The position numbers were made by a program, and so were the translations under genes. From contig NZ_JAIUGV010000005.1 in NCBI RefSeq assembly GCF_020164745.1, positions 186,001 to 250,000 of the forward strand: a stretch of 64,000 nt of DNA, read 5' to 3'. Positions 36,367 through 47,564 of this stretch are shown here, in pieces. The first letter of the stretch is position 1. Each line of letters opens with the position of its first letter. The notes below the pieces were generated by a model that saw only the letters and a list, made by a program, of their open reading frames with translations, had not been told where the DNA came from and made no database searches. The DNA is from Mesorhizobium sp. ES1-4 (GTDB lineage Bacteria; Pseudomonadota; Alphaproteobacteria; Rhizobiales; Rhizobiaceae).

Positions 36367-37356
36367 ATGACCATCGTTTCAGAAGCCACACCGTCGTCGG
36401 ACTCCATGCGGTCCAGGGACGCGACGGTGCGACGTTTCGCCTTGACGGACACGGTGTTCCGGGAGTCGACACGATTTTCCGCCATTCTCGTCCTGCTCAT
36501 CCTCGGCGGCGTTGCGATCTCGCTGTTTGCCGGCTCATGGGAGGCCCTGTCGAAGTTCGGCTTTTCCTTTCTGACGACCGAGTCATGGAACCCGGTCACC
36601 GAGAATTTCGGCGCCCTGTCGCCGATCTACGGCACCATCGTCACGTCAGGCATCGCAATTCTGATCGCCGTTCCCATCGGCATCGGGATCGCCGTCTTTC
36701 TCACGGAACTTTGCCCGCGACCGCTGCGGCGACCGATCGGCATAGCCGTGGAGCTTCTGGCCGGCATCCCCTCGATCATCTACGGCATCTGGGGTCTGTT
36801 CGTGTTCGCGCCGTTCCTGCAGACGACGATACAGCCGTTCATCATCAACCTCTTTCACGACGTGCCGGGGCTCTCCAGCCTGTTCGCCGGTCCGCCCTAC
36901 GGCATCGGCCTGCTGACGTCGTCGCTCATCCTGGCCATCATGGTGCTGCCGTTCATCACCTCGATCACCAAGGACGTGTTCGACACGGTGCCGGCGGTGC
37001 TTAAGGAATCGGCCTACGGCATCGGCTGCACGACTTGGGAAGTCACGCGGCGCGTCGTCATCCCCTATACCCGCGTTGGCATCATGGGCGGCGTCATGCT
37101 CGGCCTTGGCCGTGCGCTCGGCGAGACCATGGCGGTGACCTTCGTCATCGGCAACGCGCACCGTATCAGCGCCTCGCTGTTTGCGCCGGCGACGACGATT
37201 TCCGCGACCATCGCCAATGAATTCACCGAAGCCGATGGCAGCCTCTACACCTCTTCGCTGGTTGCGCTTGGCCTGATCCTGTTCGTCATCACCTTTATTA
37301 TCCTTGCCATCGCACGCTACATGCTGATGCGCATCGATGCCCGCACGGGAGCCTGA
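36367..37356 (+). CDS. pstC: phosphate ABC transporter permease PstC
   Basis: The 329-residue permease has about six membrane helices and the PstC pattern: TPIYGTIVTSGIAILIAVPIGIGIAVFLTEL-like start, EAA-loop segment SITKDVFDTVPAVLKESAYGIGCTTWEVTRRVVIPYTRVGIMGG and LGRALGETMAVTFVIGN. It forms the membrane channel with PstA for phosphate import. The gene follows pstS by 64 bases; its stop is 3 bases before pstA. Confidence 0.93.
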   Translation: MTIVSEATPSSDSMRSRDATVRRFALTDTVFRESTRFSAILVLLILGGVAISLFAGSWEALSKFGFSFLTTESWNPVTENFGALSPIYGTIVTSGIAILIAVPIGIGIAVFLTELCPRPLRRPIGIAVELLAGIPSIIYGIWGLFVFAPFLQTTIQPFIINLFHDVPGLSSLFAGPPYGIGLLTSSLILAIMVLPFITSITKDVFDTVPAVLKESAYGIGCTTWEVTRRVVIPYTRVGIMGGVMLGLGRALGETMAVTFVIGNAHRISASLFAPATTISATIANEFTEADGSLYTSSLVALGLILFVITFIILAIARYMLMRIDARTGA

Positions 37357-37359
37357 CCG

Positions 37360-38211
37360 ATGTCGACAGCCTCTTCGCTTCACCATAGCCGCAAGCGCAA
37401 GAACAGCGTGATGATGGTGCTGTGCGTCGTCGCCGCCGGCATCGGCCTTGCCTGGCTGGCGCTTATCCTCGGCGCGCTGATCTACAAGGGCCTGTCCGGC
37501 CTTTCGCTGGCCGTCTTCACCGAGATGACGCCGCCGCCCGGCGATGCCGGCGGTCTGCTCAACGCCATCTATGGCAGCGTGGTGATGACCGTCATCGGCG
37601 TCGTGGTCGGCACGCCCATCGGTGTCCTGGCCGGAACCTACATGGCCGAATACGGCCGCTTCTCGCGCCTGACCACGATCGTGCGCTTCATCAACGACAT
37701 CCTGCTGTCGGCACCGTCGATCATCATCGGCCTGTTCGTCTATGAGCTGATGGTGCGGCCGATGGGGCACTTCTCGGCCATCGCCGGCGCTGTCGCGCTG
37801 GCCATCCTGGTTATCCCGGTCGTGGTGCGGACCACGGAAGACATGCTCAATCTGGTGCCGAACGCGTTGCGCGAAGCCGGCACAGCGATCGGTGCGCCGC
37901 GCTGGGTGGTGATCCGTTCAGTTGCCTACCGGGCGGCACTGTCCGGCATCGTCACCGGCATATTGCTGTCGATCGCCCGGATTTCCGGCGAGACGGCGCC
38001 GCTGCTCTTTACCGCGCTCAACAACCAGTTCTGGTCGAGCAATCTCAATGCGCCGATGGCCAGCCTGCCGGTGACCATCTTCCAGTTCGCTCTCAGCCCC
38101 TATGAGGAATGGCAGCAACTGGCGTGGACCGGCGCACTTATAATCACCCTGACGGTTCTCGGGCTGAGCATTTTCGCCCGCAGCCTTACCGGACGCAGAG
38201 AGGACAGATGA
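37360..38211 (+). CDS. pstA: phosphate ABC transporter permease PstA
   Basis: The 283-residue partner of PstC has six helices, with the EAA-type loop [41 protein letters not shown] and [19 protein letters not shown]. Its stop overlaps the pstB start in an ATGA junction, so the two are translationally coupled. A basic N-terminus (HHSRKRKNS) faces the cytoplasm. Confidence 0.93.
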   Translation: MSTASSLHHSRKRKNSVMMVLCVVAAGIGLAWLALILGALIYKGLSGLSLAVFTEMTPPPGDAGGLLNAIYGSVVMTVIGVVVGTPIGVLAGTYMAEYGRFSRLTTIVRFINDILLSAPSIIIGLFVYELMVRPMGHFSAIAGAVALAILVIPVVVRTTEDMLNLVPNALREAGTAIGAPRWVVIRSVAYRAALSGIVTGILLSIARISGETAPLLFTALNNQFWSSNLNAPMASLPVTIFQFALSPYEEWQQLAWTGALIITLTVLGLSIFARSLTGRREDR

Positions 38212-39011
38212 AACCGATGTTGTCCACCGAATTGAACACCCCTGACGCGGTCGTGGATAAGGCCAAGATCGAGGTCAAGAACCTCAACTTCTACTATGGC
38301 CAGTCGAAGGCGCTGAAGGATATCAGCCTGTCGCTGCCCGAGCGCAGCGTGACCGCCTTCATCGGCCCGTCGGGCTGCGGGAAGTCGACGCTGCTGCGCG
38401 TCTTCAACCGCATCTACGAGCTTTATCCGAAGCAGACCGCCGACGGCCAGGTGCTGCTCGACGGCCAGAACATCCTCGACCGTTCGCAGGACCTGAACCT
38501 CTTGCGGACCAAGATCGGCATGGTGTTCCAGAAGCCGACGCCGTTCCCGATGTCGATCTACGAGAACATCGCCTTCGGCGTCAGGCTCTACGAGAAGCTC
38601 AGCAAGGCCGAGATGGACGGCCGCGTCGAGCAGGCGCTGAAGCGTGCCGCGCTCTGGACCGAGGTCAAGGACAAGCTGAACGCCAGCGGCCTCAGCCTCT
38701 CCGGCGGCCAGCAGCAGCGCCTCTGCATCGCCCGCACCGTGGCGGTGAAGCCCGAAGTCATCCTTCTCGACGAGCCGGCCTCGGCGCTCGATCCGTTGTC
38801 GACCGCCAAGATCGAGGAATTGATCGACGAATTGCAGGCCGACTACACGATCGTCATCGTCACCCACAACATGCAGCAGGCGGCGCGCGTGTCGCGGCAG
38901 ACGGCGTTCATGTATCTCGGAGAACTTATCGAGTTCGACCGGACGGAGAAGATCTTCACGTCGCCTCGCGAGAAGCGCACGCAGGACTACATCACCGGCC
39001 GCTTCGGCTGA
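38208..39011 (+). CDS. pstB: phosphate ABC transporter ATP-binding protein PstB
   Basis: A 267-residue ABC ATPase: Walker [10 protein letters not shown] at 53-61, the PstB-specific [13 protein letters not shown], the signature [33 protein letters not shown] and the switch His in [13 protein letters not shown]. It powers PstCA. The ATG overlaps the pstA stop, excluding the longer in-frame extension. phoU begins 22 bases downstream. Confidence 0.95.
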   Translation: MKPMLSTELNTPDAVVDKAKIEVKNLNFYYGQSKALKDISLSLPERSVTAFIGPSGCGKSTLLRVFNRIYELYPKQTADGQVLLDGQNILDRSQDLNLLRTKIGMVFQKPTPFPMSIYENIAFGVRLYEKLSKAEMDGRVEQALKRAALWTEVKDKLNASGLSLSGGQQQRLCIARTVAVKPEVILLDEPASALDPLSTAKIEELIDELQADYTIVIVTHNMQQAARVSRQTAFMYLGELIEFDRTEKIFTSPREKRTQDYITGRFG

Positions 39012-39032
39012 GTTCATACGAGGACATAAATC

Positions 39033-39740
39033 ATGGCCGAACATACTGTCGCTTCCTTCGACGAGGACCTCGGGCAGATCAGCCGGCTCATCCGTGACAT
39101 GGGCGATCTAGCCGGATCCATGGTCGGCGCTTCGACCAGGGCCCTGCTCAATTCCGACAACGCGCTCGCTCAGCGCGTCGTCTCCGACGACGCCATCATG
39201 GACGCGCGCCAGCGCGAGCTCGACGACCGCGCCATCACGCTCATCGCCAAGCGGCAGCCGATGGCGGACGATCTGCGCCACGTGGTCGGCTCGATCCGCA
39301 TGGCCGGCGACCTCGAGCGCATCGGCGACCTAGCCAAGAACATCGCCAAGCGCGTCGGCTCGGTCGGCGTCAGCGCCGCGCCGCGCGACCTTTCGCATTC
39401 CATCGACTCGATGGCACAGATGGTGCTGATCCAGGTCCAGGCGGTGATCGAGGAATATACCCTGGGCGATGCCACGGCGCTCGCCAAGCTCAGGAATGAC
39501 GACGAGCGCATCGACGTCAAGTACACGTCCGTGTTCCGCGAGCTTCTGACCTACATGATGGAGGATCCGCGCAACATCACGGCTTGCACGCACCTGCTGT
39601 TCTGCGCCAAGAACCTGGAGCGTATCGGCGACCATGTCACCAATATCGCCGAGAATGCGTATTATGTGCTGACCGGTACGCAACTGCCCGCCAACCGTCC
39701 GAAGCAGGACGAGACGGCGATGTCGGCGCCGGCGGCTTGA
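39033..39740 (+). CDS. phoU: phosphate signalling protein PhoU
   Basis: The 235-residue all-helical protein consists of two PhoU repeats, each with the conserved E/D-x-x-x-D acidic cluster (DDAIMDARQRELDDRAITLIAKRQPMADDLR and DLERIGDLAKNIAKRV; later ERIGDHVTNIAENAYYV). PhoU links the Pst transporter to the PhoR-PhoB pair and restrains both. It lies between pstB and phoB with short gaps. Confidence 0.95.
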   Translation: MAEHTVASFDEDLGQISRLIRDMGDLAGSMVGASTRALLNSDNALAQRVVSDDAIMDARQRELDDRAITLIAKRQPMADDLRHVVGSIRMAGDLERIGDLAKNIAKRVGSVGVSAAPRDLSHSIDSMAQMVLIQVQAVIEEYTLGDATALAKLRNDDERIDVKYTSVFRELLTYMMEDPRNITACTHLLFCAKNLERIGDHVTNIAENAYYVLTGTQLPANRPKQDETAMSAPAA

Positions 39741-39758
39741 CGATAGGGTGACCTGCCG

Positions 39759-40448
39759 ATGATCGCGCCACGCATCATGGTGGTGGAGGACGAGGAGCCG
39801 CTCGGTGTGCTCCTGCGCTACAATCTGGAATCGGAAGGTTACCAGGTCGAGGTGGTGACGCGCGGCGACGAAGCCGAGATACGCCTCCAGGAGAACGTGC
39901 CCGACCTCCTGGTGCTCGACTGGATGGTGCCGGCGGTTTCCGGCATCGAACTCTGTCGGCGCCTGCGCATGCGGCCCGAGACCGAGAGGCTGCCGATCAT
40001 CATGCTGACGGCGCGCGGCGAGGAGAGCGACCGCGTGCGCGGCCTCTCGACCGGCGCCGACGACTATCTGGTCAAGCCGTTCTCGACGCCGGAATTCATG
40101 GCCCGCGTCAAGGCGCTGCTGCGCCGCGCCAAGCCGGAAGTGCTGTCCAGCGTGCTCAAGGTCGGCGACATCGTGCTCGACCGTGAATCGCACCGGGTCT
40201 ATCGCAAGAAGAGCGAGATCCGGCTCGGGCCGACCGAGTTCCGGCTGCTGGAATTCATGATGCGCCATCCTGGCCGCGTGTTCTCGCGCAGCCAATTGCT
40301 CGACAATGTCTGGGGCGAGACGATCTATATCGACGAGCGCACCGTGGACGTGCATGTCGGCCGGCTGCGCAAGGCGGTCAACAATGGCCGCATGCCCGAC
40401 GTGATCCGCACCATTCGCGGCGCGGGCTATGCGATCCGCGAGGACTGA
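39759..40448 (+). CDS. phoB: phosphate regulon response regulator PhoB
   Basis: The 229-residue OmpR-family regulator has a receiver with Asp54 in LVLDWMVPAVSG and the acidic pocket VVEDEE, then a winged-helix DNA-binding domain (about 130-228: RLGPTEFRLLEFMMRHPGRVFSRSQLLDNVWG...RTVDVHVGRLRKAVN). It activates PHO-box promoters such as that before pstS. Its usual partner kinase phoR is not found in this window. Confidence 0.95.
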   Translation: MIAPRIMVVEDEEPLGVLLRYNLESEGYQVEVVTRGDEAEIRLQENVPDLLVLDWMVPAVSGIELCRRLRMRPETERLPIIMLTARGEESDRVRGLSTGADDYLVKPFSTPEFMARVKALLRRAKPEVLSSVLKVGDIVLDRESHRVYRKKSEIRLGPTEFRLLEFMMRHPGRVFSRSQLLDNVWGETIYIDERTVDVHVGRLRKAVNNGRMPDVIRTIRGAGYAIRED

Positions 40449-40450
40449 AC

Positions 40451-41689
40451 TCAGGCCACGTTCTTGCCGGATCTCGCCTGCCCGCCAGGCGCGAAGATCT
40501 CCTGGTCGACGAAGGTCAGTGCGCGCATGGCGCAGCCTTCGCGGATGAGCGGCAATTCGTTCGGCTCGGTGTCGAAGGAAATCGATTTCGAGTGCTGGCC
40601 GCCGGCGGTCTGGGCGATGGCCTCGCGCAAGGCCGGCTCGATCAGGTCGAAGGCGGCGGCACTGACGCCAACCATGGCCACGGGGGCGGGATCGATCAGC
40701 GCGAACAGGCTGCCCAGCCCATAGCCGAGCGCCTCGCCGGCCTTGCGATAGGCTTCGCGCTCCGGTCCGTCTTTCTCCCTTGCCGTCGCCGCCAGTGCCC
40801 GCATCTGCGCGTCGCTGACATCGGCGACCGGCTCGGTGTCCTCGCCAAGCTGCCTGGCGTTGCGCCAGATAGCGTAGTTGCCGGCATAGGCCTCGACGCA
40901 GCCGCGCCGTCCGCAGCGGCAGAGCGCGCCGCCCGGGCGATGGATCATGTGGCCGAACTCGCCTCCAGATGAATGCGTGCCGGTGAACAACTCGCCCTTC
41001 AGCACCAGGCCCATGCCGATGCCGTGCGAAAGCAGGATGGCGATGAAGTCGTCGCGGTAGCGTTCGGGGGCGCGCCAGCGCAGTGCCACCGCCATCATGT
41101 TGCAGTCGTTCTCCATGGTGGCGGGAATGCCGAACTCGGCTTCGAGTATGTCGGCGAAGGCAATATCGGTCCGCGGCGTGATCGGCGACCACAGCATGGT
41201 CCGCGCCTCGGTGTCGGTGATGCCCTGGATCGCCAGCGCGATGCGGGCAACACTGCTGACATCGAGATCGGGGTCCTCGAGGCGACGCCGCACTATTGCC
41301 GTACATTCGCCGATCAGCGCCTCGCGCGACATGGTGAGCGTGTCCAGCCGGCGCTGTTCCTCGGCGACCACCTGGCCGGCATAATCGATGACCGCGACGG
41401 ACAGGAAATTCAGCGACAGCACCACGGTCATGACAGCCGCGGCCTCGGGATTGAGGCCGAGGCCAACCTGCGGCCGGCCGCGTTTCAGAGAGCCGGCCTC
41501 GTTCGGCTTGCCTTCGGTCAGGATACCCTCGCCGATCAGGTCGGCCGATATCGCCGATATGGTCGAGTGGCTGAGGCCGGTGGTGGCGGCGATCTCGGTG
41601 CGCGAAGGCTGACCAGCCCGACGCACGGCTCCGATCACCATTGCGCGGTTGCGCCGGCGCAGATCGTCGTGGCGGATTCCGACCGACAT
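40451..41689 (-). CDS. ROK-family transcriptional repressor (XylR-like)
   Basis: The 412-residue protein has an N-terminal winged helix (PSRTEIAATTGLSHSTISAISADLIGEGIL) and a ROK domain with the zinc site His247 and Cys257, Cys259, Cys264 in the CRCGRRGCVEAYAG region. Its position, divergent from the xylose-type transporter, implies it represses that operon and senses a pentose or its phosphate. ATG 41689 is chosen because the upstream in-frame sequence is Arg-rich noise. Confidence 0.9.
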   Translation of the reverse strand: MSVGIRHDDLRRRNRAMVIGAVRRAGQPSRTEIAATTGLSHSTISAISADLIGEGILTEGKPNEAGSLKRGRPQVGLGLNPEAAAVMTVVLSLNFLSVAVIDYAGQVVAEEQRRLDTLTMSREALIGECTAIVRRRLEDPDLDVSSVARIALAIQGITDTEARTMLWSPITPRTDIAFADILEAEFGIPATMENDCNMMAVALRWRAPERYRDDFIAILLSHGIGMGLVLKGELFTGTHSSGGEFGHMIHRPGGALCRCGRRGCVEAYAGNYAIWRNARQLGEDTEPVADVSDAQMRALAATAREKDGPEREAYRKAGEALGYGLGSLFALIDPAPVAMVGVSAAAFDLIEPALREAIAQTAGGQHSKSISFDTEPNELPLIREGCAMRALTFVDQEIFAPGGQARSGKNVA

Positions 41690-41791
41690 GTTTCCCTCCC
41701 CAGTCGCCGTGGCCCTTACGGCCCCTCGACACCTCCGACAACGGCGTGGAATAGTGGCAGAAGCGGCTGGAGCTGTCATTTATTTATTGCG

Positions 41792-41879
41792 AGCCTCGAA
41801 AAAAAGTCCCAAGCGCCTCAAAATCCATCAGAATCGATGTTGACAGTGTTTCGTCGATGGACCAGTATTTTTTCGAGGC
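41792..41879. promoter_or_regulatory. candidate xylF promoter and ROK operators
   Basis: GCCTCGAAAAAAA (41792-41804) and its inverse TTTTTTCGAGGC (41868-41879) form widely spaced half-sites. Between them TTGACA (41840-41845), 17 bases and CAGTAT (41863-41868) form a promoter for xylF, with the second half-site overlapping its start region. This fits ROK repression. Confidence 0.5.
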
Positions 41880-41952
41880 CCGAAAAAATGGGGCCTTTGT
41901 GCCGGCCTTAGGGTCAGTTTGGTCGCGCCATACGCGGCGCAGGGAGGATAAC

Positions 41953-42993
41953 ATGAAGAGATTCACAGCCGCCATCCTGGCGGGTGTCGCCATGTCGCTG
42001 ACGCTGGCTTCGGTCGCGCAGGCGAAGGACAAGGTCATCGGCGTATCGTGGTCCAATTTCCAGGAAGAGCGCTGGAAAACGGATGAGGCCGCCATGAAGA
42101 AGGCGATCGAGGCCGCGGGCGACAAGTACATTTCCGCCGATGCGCAGTCCAACCCCGGCAAGCAGCTGACCGATGTCGAGAGCCTGATTTCGCAGGGTGC
42201 CAATGCGCTGATCATCCTGGCGCAGGACGCTTCGGCCATCGGCCCGGCGGTGCAGAAGGCGCTCGACGAGGGGATCCCGGTTGTCGGCTATGACCGGCTG
42301 ATCGAGAACAAGGACGTCTTCTACCTGACCTTCGACAACAAGGAAGTCGGCCGCATGCAGGCTCGTGCGGTGTTCAAGGTCAAGCCAGAAGGCAACTATG
42401 TCTTCATCAAGGGCTCGGGTGCCGATCCGAACGCCGATTTCCTGTTCTCGGGCTCGATGGAAGTGCTCAAGCCGGCAATCGACAGCGGCAAGATCAAGAA
42501 TGTCGGCGAGGCCTATACGGACGGCTGGCTGCCCGCCAACGCCCAGAAGAACATGGAGCAGTTCCTGACCGCCAACGACAACAAGGTCGATGCCGTGGTC
42601 GCCGCCAATGACGGCACCGCCGGCGGTGTGGTCGCGGCGCTGACCGCGCAAGGCCTTGCCGGCACCGTGCCGGTTTCCGGCCAGGACGGCGACCACGCCG
42701 CGCTCAACCGTATCGCGCTCGGCACCCAGACCGTGTCGGTGTGGAAGGACGCGCGTGAGCTCGGCAAGAACGCCGCCGAGATCGCCTCCCAGCTCGCCGA
42801 CGGCAAGAAGATGACCGACATCGCCGGCGTGAAGGACTTCACGACGCCTGGCGGCAATACCGTCAAGTCGCTGTTCCTGACCCCGGTCGCCATCACCAAG
42901 GACAATCTCAACGTCGTCATCGACGCCGGCTGGATCAAGAAGGACGAAGTCTGCGCGGGCGTCGCCGCAGGCAGTGTCCCGGCCTGCAACTGA
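41953..42993 (+). CDS. xylF: xylose-type ABC transporter, periplasmic binding protein
   Basis: The 346-residue protein has a signal peptide (about residues 1-23, [20 protein letters not shown]) and follows XylF over the mature part. Recognisable segments are [78 protein letters not shown] and [19 protein letters not shown]. The ligand is probably D-xylose or a related pentose. The mRNA carries a hairpin after its stop before xylH. Confidence 0.9.
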   Translation: MKRFTAAILAGVAMSLTLASVAQAKDKVIGVSWSNFQEERWKTDEAAMKKAIEAAGDKYISADAQSNPGKQLTDVESLISQGANALIILAQDASAIGPAVQKALDEGIPVVGYDRLIENKDVFYLTFDNKEVGRMQARAVFKVKPEGNYVFIKGSGADPNADFLFSGSMEVLKPAIDSGKIKNVGEAYTDGWLPANAQKNMEQFLTANDNKVDAVVAANDGTAGGVVAALTAQGLAGTVPVSGQDGDHAALNRIALGTQTVSVWKDARELGKNAAEIASQLADGKKMTDIAGVKDFTTPGGNTVKSLFLTPVAITKDNLNVVIDAGWIKKDEVCAGVAAGSVPACN

Positions 42994-43018
42994 GCTTGAC
43001 CGGTTGAAGAAATGAAGG

Positions 43019-43047
43019 CGCCGCGGCCCCAAAAGCCGCGGCGTTTT
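43019..43047 (+). terminator. attenuator hairpin between xylF and xylH
   Basis: CGCCGCGGC (43019-43027) and GCCGCGGCG (43035-43043) form a 9-bp stem with a 7-base loop, followed by TTTT. It likely makes the binding protein more abundant than the permease, as in many sugar ABC operons. Confidence 0.65.
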
Positions 43048-43137
43048 CTCAAAGAATTTTGTGTTTCCGCATCACGCGGATAGCTTCTAGGCTGCGTTCG
43101 GCATCCGCGTCAGACGCCAAGCCGGCGGGAGGATTTC

Positions 43138-44490
43138 ATGACCGACACGACCTCAAATGCGCAGGCGGATACCGCGCGCGCCTCGGAGCTCGGCGCGGTC
43201 GCCCGGTTCCTGAAGGCGACCGAGATCGACACCCGCATGCTCGGCATGATCGGCGCCCTGCTGTTGATCTGGATCGCCCTGCATGTGATTTCGAGCCTGC
43301 GTCTTGGCGTCAATCCGCTCGATTTCGACAGCCGCACCTTTCTCACGCCGCGCAACCTGTGGAACCTGTCGGTGCAGACGTCCGCGGTCGCCGTCATGGC
43401 CTGCGGCATGGTGCTGGTCATCGTCATGCGCAACATCGACCTGTCCGTCGGCTCCGCCGAGGGCCTGATCGGCATGGTCATGGGCTTCGCGCAAGTGCAT
43501 TTCCTCGTTCGCTTCGTGGGGCTTGAACTCGGCAACCCGTGGATCTGGGTGCTGGCGCTGGTCATCGGCCTGGCGCTCGGCCTTTTGATCGGCGCCTTCC
43601 AGGGCTTCGTCATCGCCTATCTCGAAGTGCCGGCCTTCATCGTCACGCTGGGTGGCCTGCTGATCTGGCGCGGGGCTGCCTGGTGGGTCACCAGCGGCCA
43701 GACGGTGGCCCCCCTCGACGCCACCTTCCAGCTGATGGGAGGGGGACCGGCCGGATCGATCGGCGCCACCTGGAGCTGGATCGTGGGCATCGTCGCCTGT
43801 CTGGCCGTCGTGTTCGCGCTGTTCAACGGGCGGGTGCAGCGCAAGCGCTTCCGCTTCCCGCTGCGCCCTATCTGGGCGGAGGCGCTGCTCGGCGCCGTCA
43901 CCTGCGCCGTCATCATGGGGGCGGTCTGGCTGGCCAACTCCTATCCGTGGCCAATCGGTATCGTGAACCGGTACGCGGCCGCCAACAACATCACCGTGCC
44001 CGAGGGCGGGCTGTTCATCGCCCACGGCATCGCCATACCGGTGCTGATGGCGATCGCCGTCGGTCTGATCATGACCTTCATCACCAACCGCACCCGTTTC
44101 GGCCGTTATGTCTTTGCCATCGGCGGCAATCCGGAAGCAGCCAATCTCGCCGGCATCAACACGCGCTGGATCACCGTGAAGGTGTTCATGATCATGGGCG
44201 TGCTGGCCACGATCGCAGCCGCGATTTCGTCGGCCCGGCAGAACTCGTCCACCAATGTGCTTGGAACACTGGACGAACTGCTCGTCATCGCCGCGGCCGT
44301 CATCGGCGGCACGTCGCTTGCCGGCGGTTCGGGAACGATCATCGGCGCCATGCTCGGCGCGTTGCTGATGCAGTCGTTGCAGTCGGGCATGGTGCTGCTT
44401 GGCGTCGACTCGCCCCTGCAGAGCATCGTCGTCGGCGCCGTTCTGGTCATCGCGGTATGGCTGGATACCGTCTATCGCAAGCGGGTTTAG
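43138..44490 (+). CDS. xylH: xylose-type ABC transporter permease
   Basis: The 450-residue permease is a BPD_transp_2 protein with about 10-12 membrane helices: [75 protein letters not shown], and the C-terminal [33 protein letters not shown]. The length is that of XylH rather than RbsC. A GGAGG ribosome site precedes the ATG. The ATPase gene starts 10 bases after its stop. Confidence 0.92.
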   Translation: MTDTTSNAQADTARASELGAVARFLKATEIDTRMLGMIGALLLIWIALHVISSLRLGVNPLDFDSRTFLTPRNLWNLSVQTSAVAVMACGMVLVIVMRNIDLSVGSAEGLIGMVMGFAQVHFLVRFVGLELGNPWIWVLALVIGLALGLLIGAFQGFVIAYLEVPAFIVTLGGLLIWRGAAWWVTSGQTVAPLDATFQLMGGGPAGSIGATWSWIVGIVACLAVVFALFNGRVQRKRFRFPLRPIWAEALLGAVTCAVIMGAVWLANSYPWPIGIVNRYAAANNITVPEGGLFIAHGIAIPVLMAIAVGLIMTFITNRTRFGRYVFAIGGNPEAANLAGINTRWITVKVFMIMGVLATIAAAISSARQNSSTNVLGTLDELLVIAAAVIGGTSLAGGSGTIIGAMLGALLMQSLQSGMVLLGVDSPLQSIVVGAVLVIAVWLDTVYRKRV

Positions 44491-44500
44491 GGATACGATC

Positions 44501-45325
<825 letters not shown>

Positions 45326-45471
45326 GGCGGGACGCGGCCGGGCAGGCCGCGCGGCACGCCCGTTGCCGTTCACGTGATATGCCAGTGATCACTATGGCTT
45401 GGCCTGACCATTGTGTTGGCCCGGCGACTTGCCCATAAAGGTCCCGTTTTGCTCATGGACCGCATCATCCG

Positions 45472-47112
45472 TTGAAAAAGCTTTTTCCAATCGTTGCGTT
45501 CATCGCCGTTGCATTGATCAGCATGACCATGGCGGGATTTGCTTATTTTGCGACGCAGGAAGCCGCCCGCATCAAGTTCGAAGGGTCGGCCGATGACGCC
45601 CTCAACCGAATCGAGAGCCGCATCGACCTGCATCTGTCGCTGCTGCGCTCGATGCAGGCCCTGTTCGACGCGCGCAACGGTGATATTTCCCAGAACGAGT
45701 TCAAGGCCTTCTTCAAGGCGCTGGATGTCGACAACAATTTCGCCGGCCTGCGTGGCATCGGGTTCCTGCGGCTCGTCAAGACGGGCGACGAGGCAGCGGT
45801 CGAGCGCGACATCCTCCACGATTTCGGCGCCAGCCATCCGGTCTATCCGGACACAACGCAGCCCTGGCGCACGCCGATCACGCTTTTCGAGCCGCTGGAT
45901 CCGTCCAACCAGGCCAGCATCGGCTACGACATGTTCAGCGAGCCGGTGCGGCGCGCGGCAATCGAAAAGGCGATGGCCGACGACCAGCAGCATGCAAGCG
46001 GGCTGGTGCAACTGGGCCAGGGCACGGGCGCTGGGCAGACCTTCACCGGCTTCCTGGTCTTCGTGCGGCTCAATGTCGAAACGGCGCCGGAGGTCATCAA
46101 CGCATCGCGATCCTCGACCGCCGGCTTTCTCTATGCGGCCTTCCGGGCCCGCGACCTGTTCCAGGTCGCGCTGAGCCGTACGCCGCTGCTGCCAGTCAAC
46201 ACGGAGATTTATGACGGAGCGGTGAACGAGGACAATCTGTTGTTCCAGTCGGAGACGCCGCCGGTTTCATCCTTTGGCGACAGGCTGCTGGTCGCCCGCA
46301 AGATCACGGTAGCTGGGCGTCCGTGGACCGTGCTGTTCAGGCCGACCAGTGCGTTCTCGCAGCCGTCGTCGCGTGCCATCCCGGTGATGCTGGGGCTGTT
46401 CGGCTTGCTCCTGGCCGGCGCCATCGCGCTGGTGGCGCGCTACCAGGAGCGGGCCTATGACGCGGTGTCGGCCTTGCACGAGACAACGGAAAAGAGCCTG
46501 CTCGAAAAGGACCTGATGCTGCAGGAGATGAAGCATCGCATCAAGAACTCCATCACCAGGGTGCTGGCGATCGCGCGTCAGACGGCTTCGCGGGCAACCG
46601 ACGTCAATGAGTTCTCCGCTTCCTTCGCGGCCAGGCTCCAGGCGATGGCCGCCTCGCAGGACATGTTGACGCGCTCGCGTTGGCAGAAAGCCGATCTTGC
46701 CGATCTCCTGCGCATCGAGCTTGGCCAAGTGTTCGGCAAGGAACTGCCGGAGGGGCTCCTGTCAGGCCCGGAGGTGCTGCTCGACGAAACCACGACGCAG
46801 GCGCTTGGCCTGACTTTTCATGAACTCGCAACCAATGCGCTGAAATACGGCGAGGTCGGCAATTCCGCCAATTCTTCCAAGGGAGACTGGGCGCTGAAAG
46901 TGGACTGGTCGCTGGAAGGGCGTGGGCGCGAGCGGACGCTGGCGCTCAACTGGCGGGAAGCTGGAAAAGAGAAAGTCGAGGCGCCAGCCGTGACCGGATT
47001 CGGCACCAAACTGATCGACCTCAACGTAACGCGCGAATTGCGCGGCACCATCAAGCGCGATTTCCAGGCTGACGGCCTGAAGGTGGAGATCAGAATTCCT
47101 TTGGTCGGCTAA
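45472..47112 (+). CDS. CHASE-domain sensor histidine kinase, HWE type
   Basis: The 546-residue kinase has a first membrane helix (about 5-27), an extracellular CHASE domain (about 40-290, with FAGLRGIGFLRLV and IGYDMFSEPVRRAAIEKAM), a second helix (about 305-325), and an HWE-type kinase core with His355 in QEMKHRIKNSITRV and the N-box ELATNALKYG. The start is a TTG at 45472; no in-frame ATG is available upstream. Being close to phyR, it is a candidate input kinase for the general stress response. Confidence 0.88.
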   Translation: MKKLFPIVAFIAVALISMTMAGFAYFATQEAARIKFEGSADDALNRIESRIDLHLSLLRSMQALFDARNGDISQNEFKAFFKALDVDNNFAGLRGIGFLRLVKTGDEAAVERDILHDFGASHPVYPDTTQPWRTPITLFEPLDPSNQASIGYDMFSEPVRRAAIEKAMADDQQHASGLVQLGQGTGAGQTFTGFLVFVRLNVETAPEVINASRSSTAGFLYAAFRARDLFQVALSRTPLLPVNTEIYDGAVNEDNLLFQSETPPVSSFGDRLLVARKITVAGRPWTVLFRPTSAFSQPSSRAIPVMLGLFGLLLAGAIALVARYQERAYDAVSALHETTEKSLLEKDLMLQEMKHRIKNSITRVLAIARQTASRATDVNEFSASFAARLQAMAASQDMLTRSRWQKADLADLLRIELGQVFGKELPEGLLSGPEVLLDETTTQALGLTFHELATNALKYGEVGNSANSSKGDWALKVDWSLEGRGRERTLALNWREAGKEKVEAPAVTGFGTKLIDLNVTRELRGTIKRDFQADGLKVEIRIPLVG

Positions 47113-47237
47113 ACATCGTCATCGGCAGCGCGCACAAGATCCGGAGACCGCATATAGCCTCCGGATCTGTGTTTACAGAGCGGCTCAGTGGTTTGATGTA
47201 GCCACCGAGCCGCTCCTGGATTGCTCCAATCGCTGAA

Positions 47238-47483
47238 TTAGTTGCAGCGGGCTTGGTAGGTCGTGCCGTTATGACGGCGATACACGCAGTAGCCGTTGCG
47301 CAGGTTGCGAACCAGCAAGCCGGACCCGGCACCGACAGCCGCGCCGATCAGCGCGCCCTTGCCGCCGCCGACCAACCCGCCCACGCCCGCACCGATCAAG
47401 CCGCCGCCGACCACGTCCTGCTCGGTCGTGGTACAGCCGCTGACGGCTACCACCGCAACCATGGCAATAAGTATTTTCCGCAT
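47238..47483 (-). CDS. glycine-zipper lipoprotein (YMGG-like)
   Basis: An 81-residue lipoprotein: signal MRKILIAMVAVVAVSGC ending in a lipobox, then TTTEQDVVGGG and a glycine zipper (LIGAGVGGLVGGGKGALIGAAVGAGSG), ending YCVYRRHNGTTYQARCN. Such proteins lie in the envelope. ATG 47483 is chosen because the lipobox follows it at the correct distance. Neighbouring stress genes make an envelope-stress role likely but unproven. Confidence 0.82.
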   Translation of the reverse strand: MRKILIAMVAVVAVSGCTTTEQDVVGGGLIGAGVGGLVGGGKGALIGAAVGAGSGLLVRNLRNGYCVYRRHNGTTYQARCN

Positions 47484-47564
47484 TGAGTCGCTCCTCACTT
47501 GTGTCCACACTTTAGTAAGCTGCAACCGCCATTTAGCACGAAACGACGGCCTTTGCTGCTCCAA

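Noticed and set aside
39330-41741. 803-codon minus-strand frame across phoU, phoB and the ROK gene
   Set aside because: It overlaps three well-supported genes in other frames and lacks any domain.
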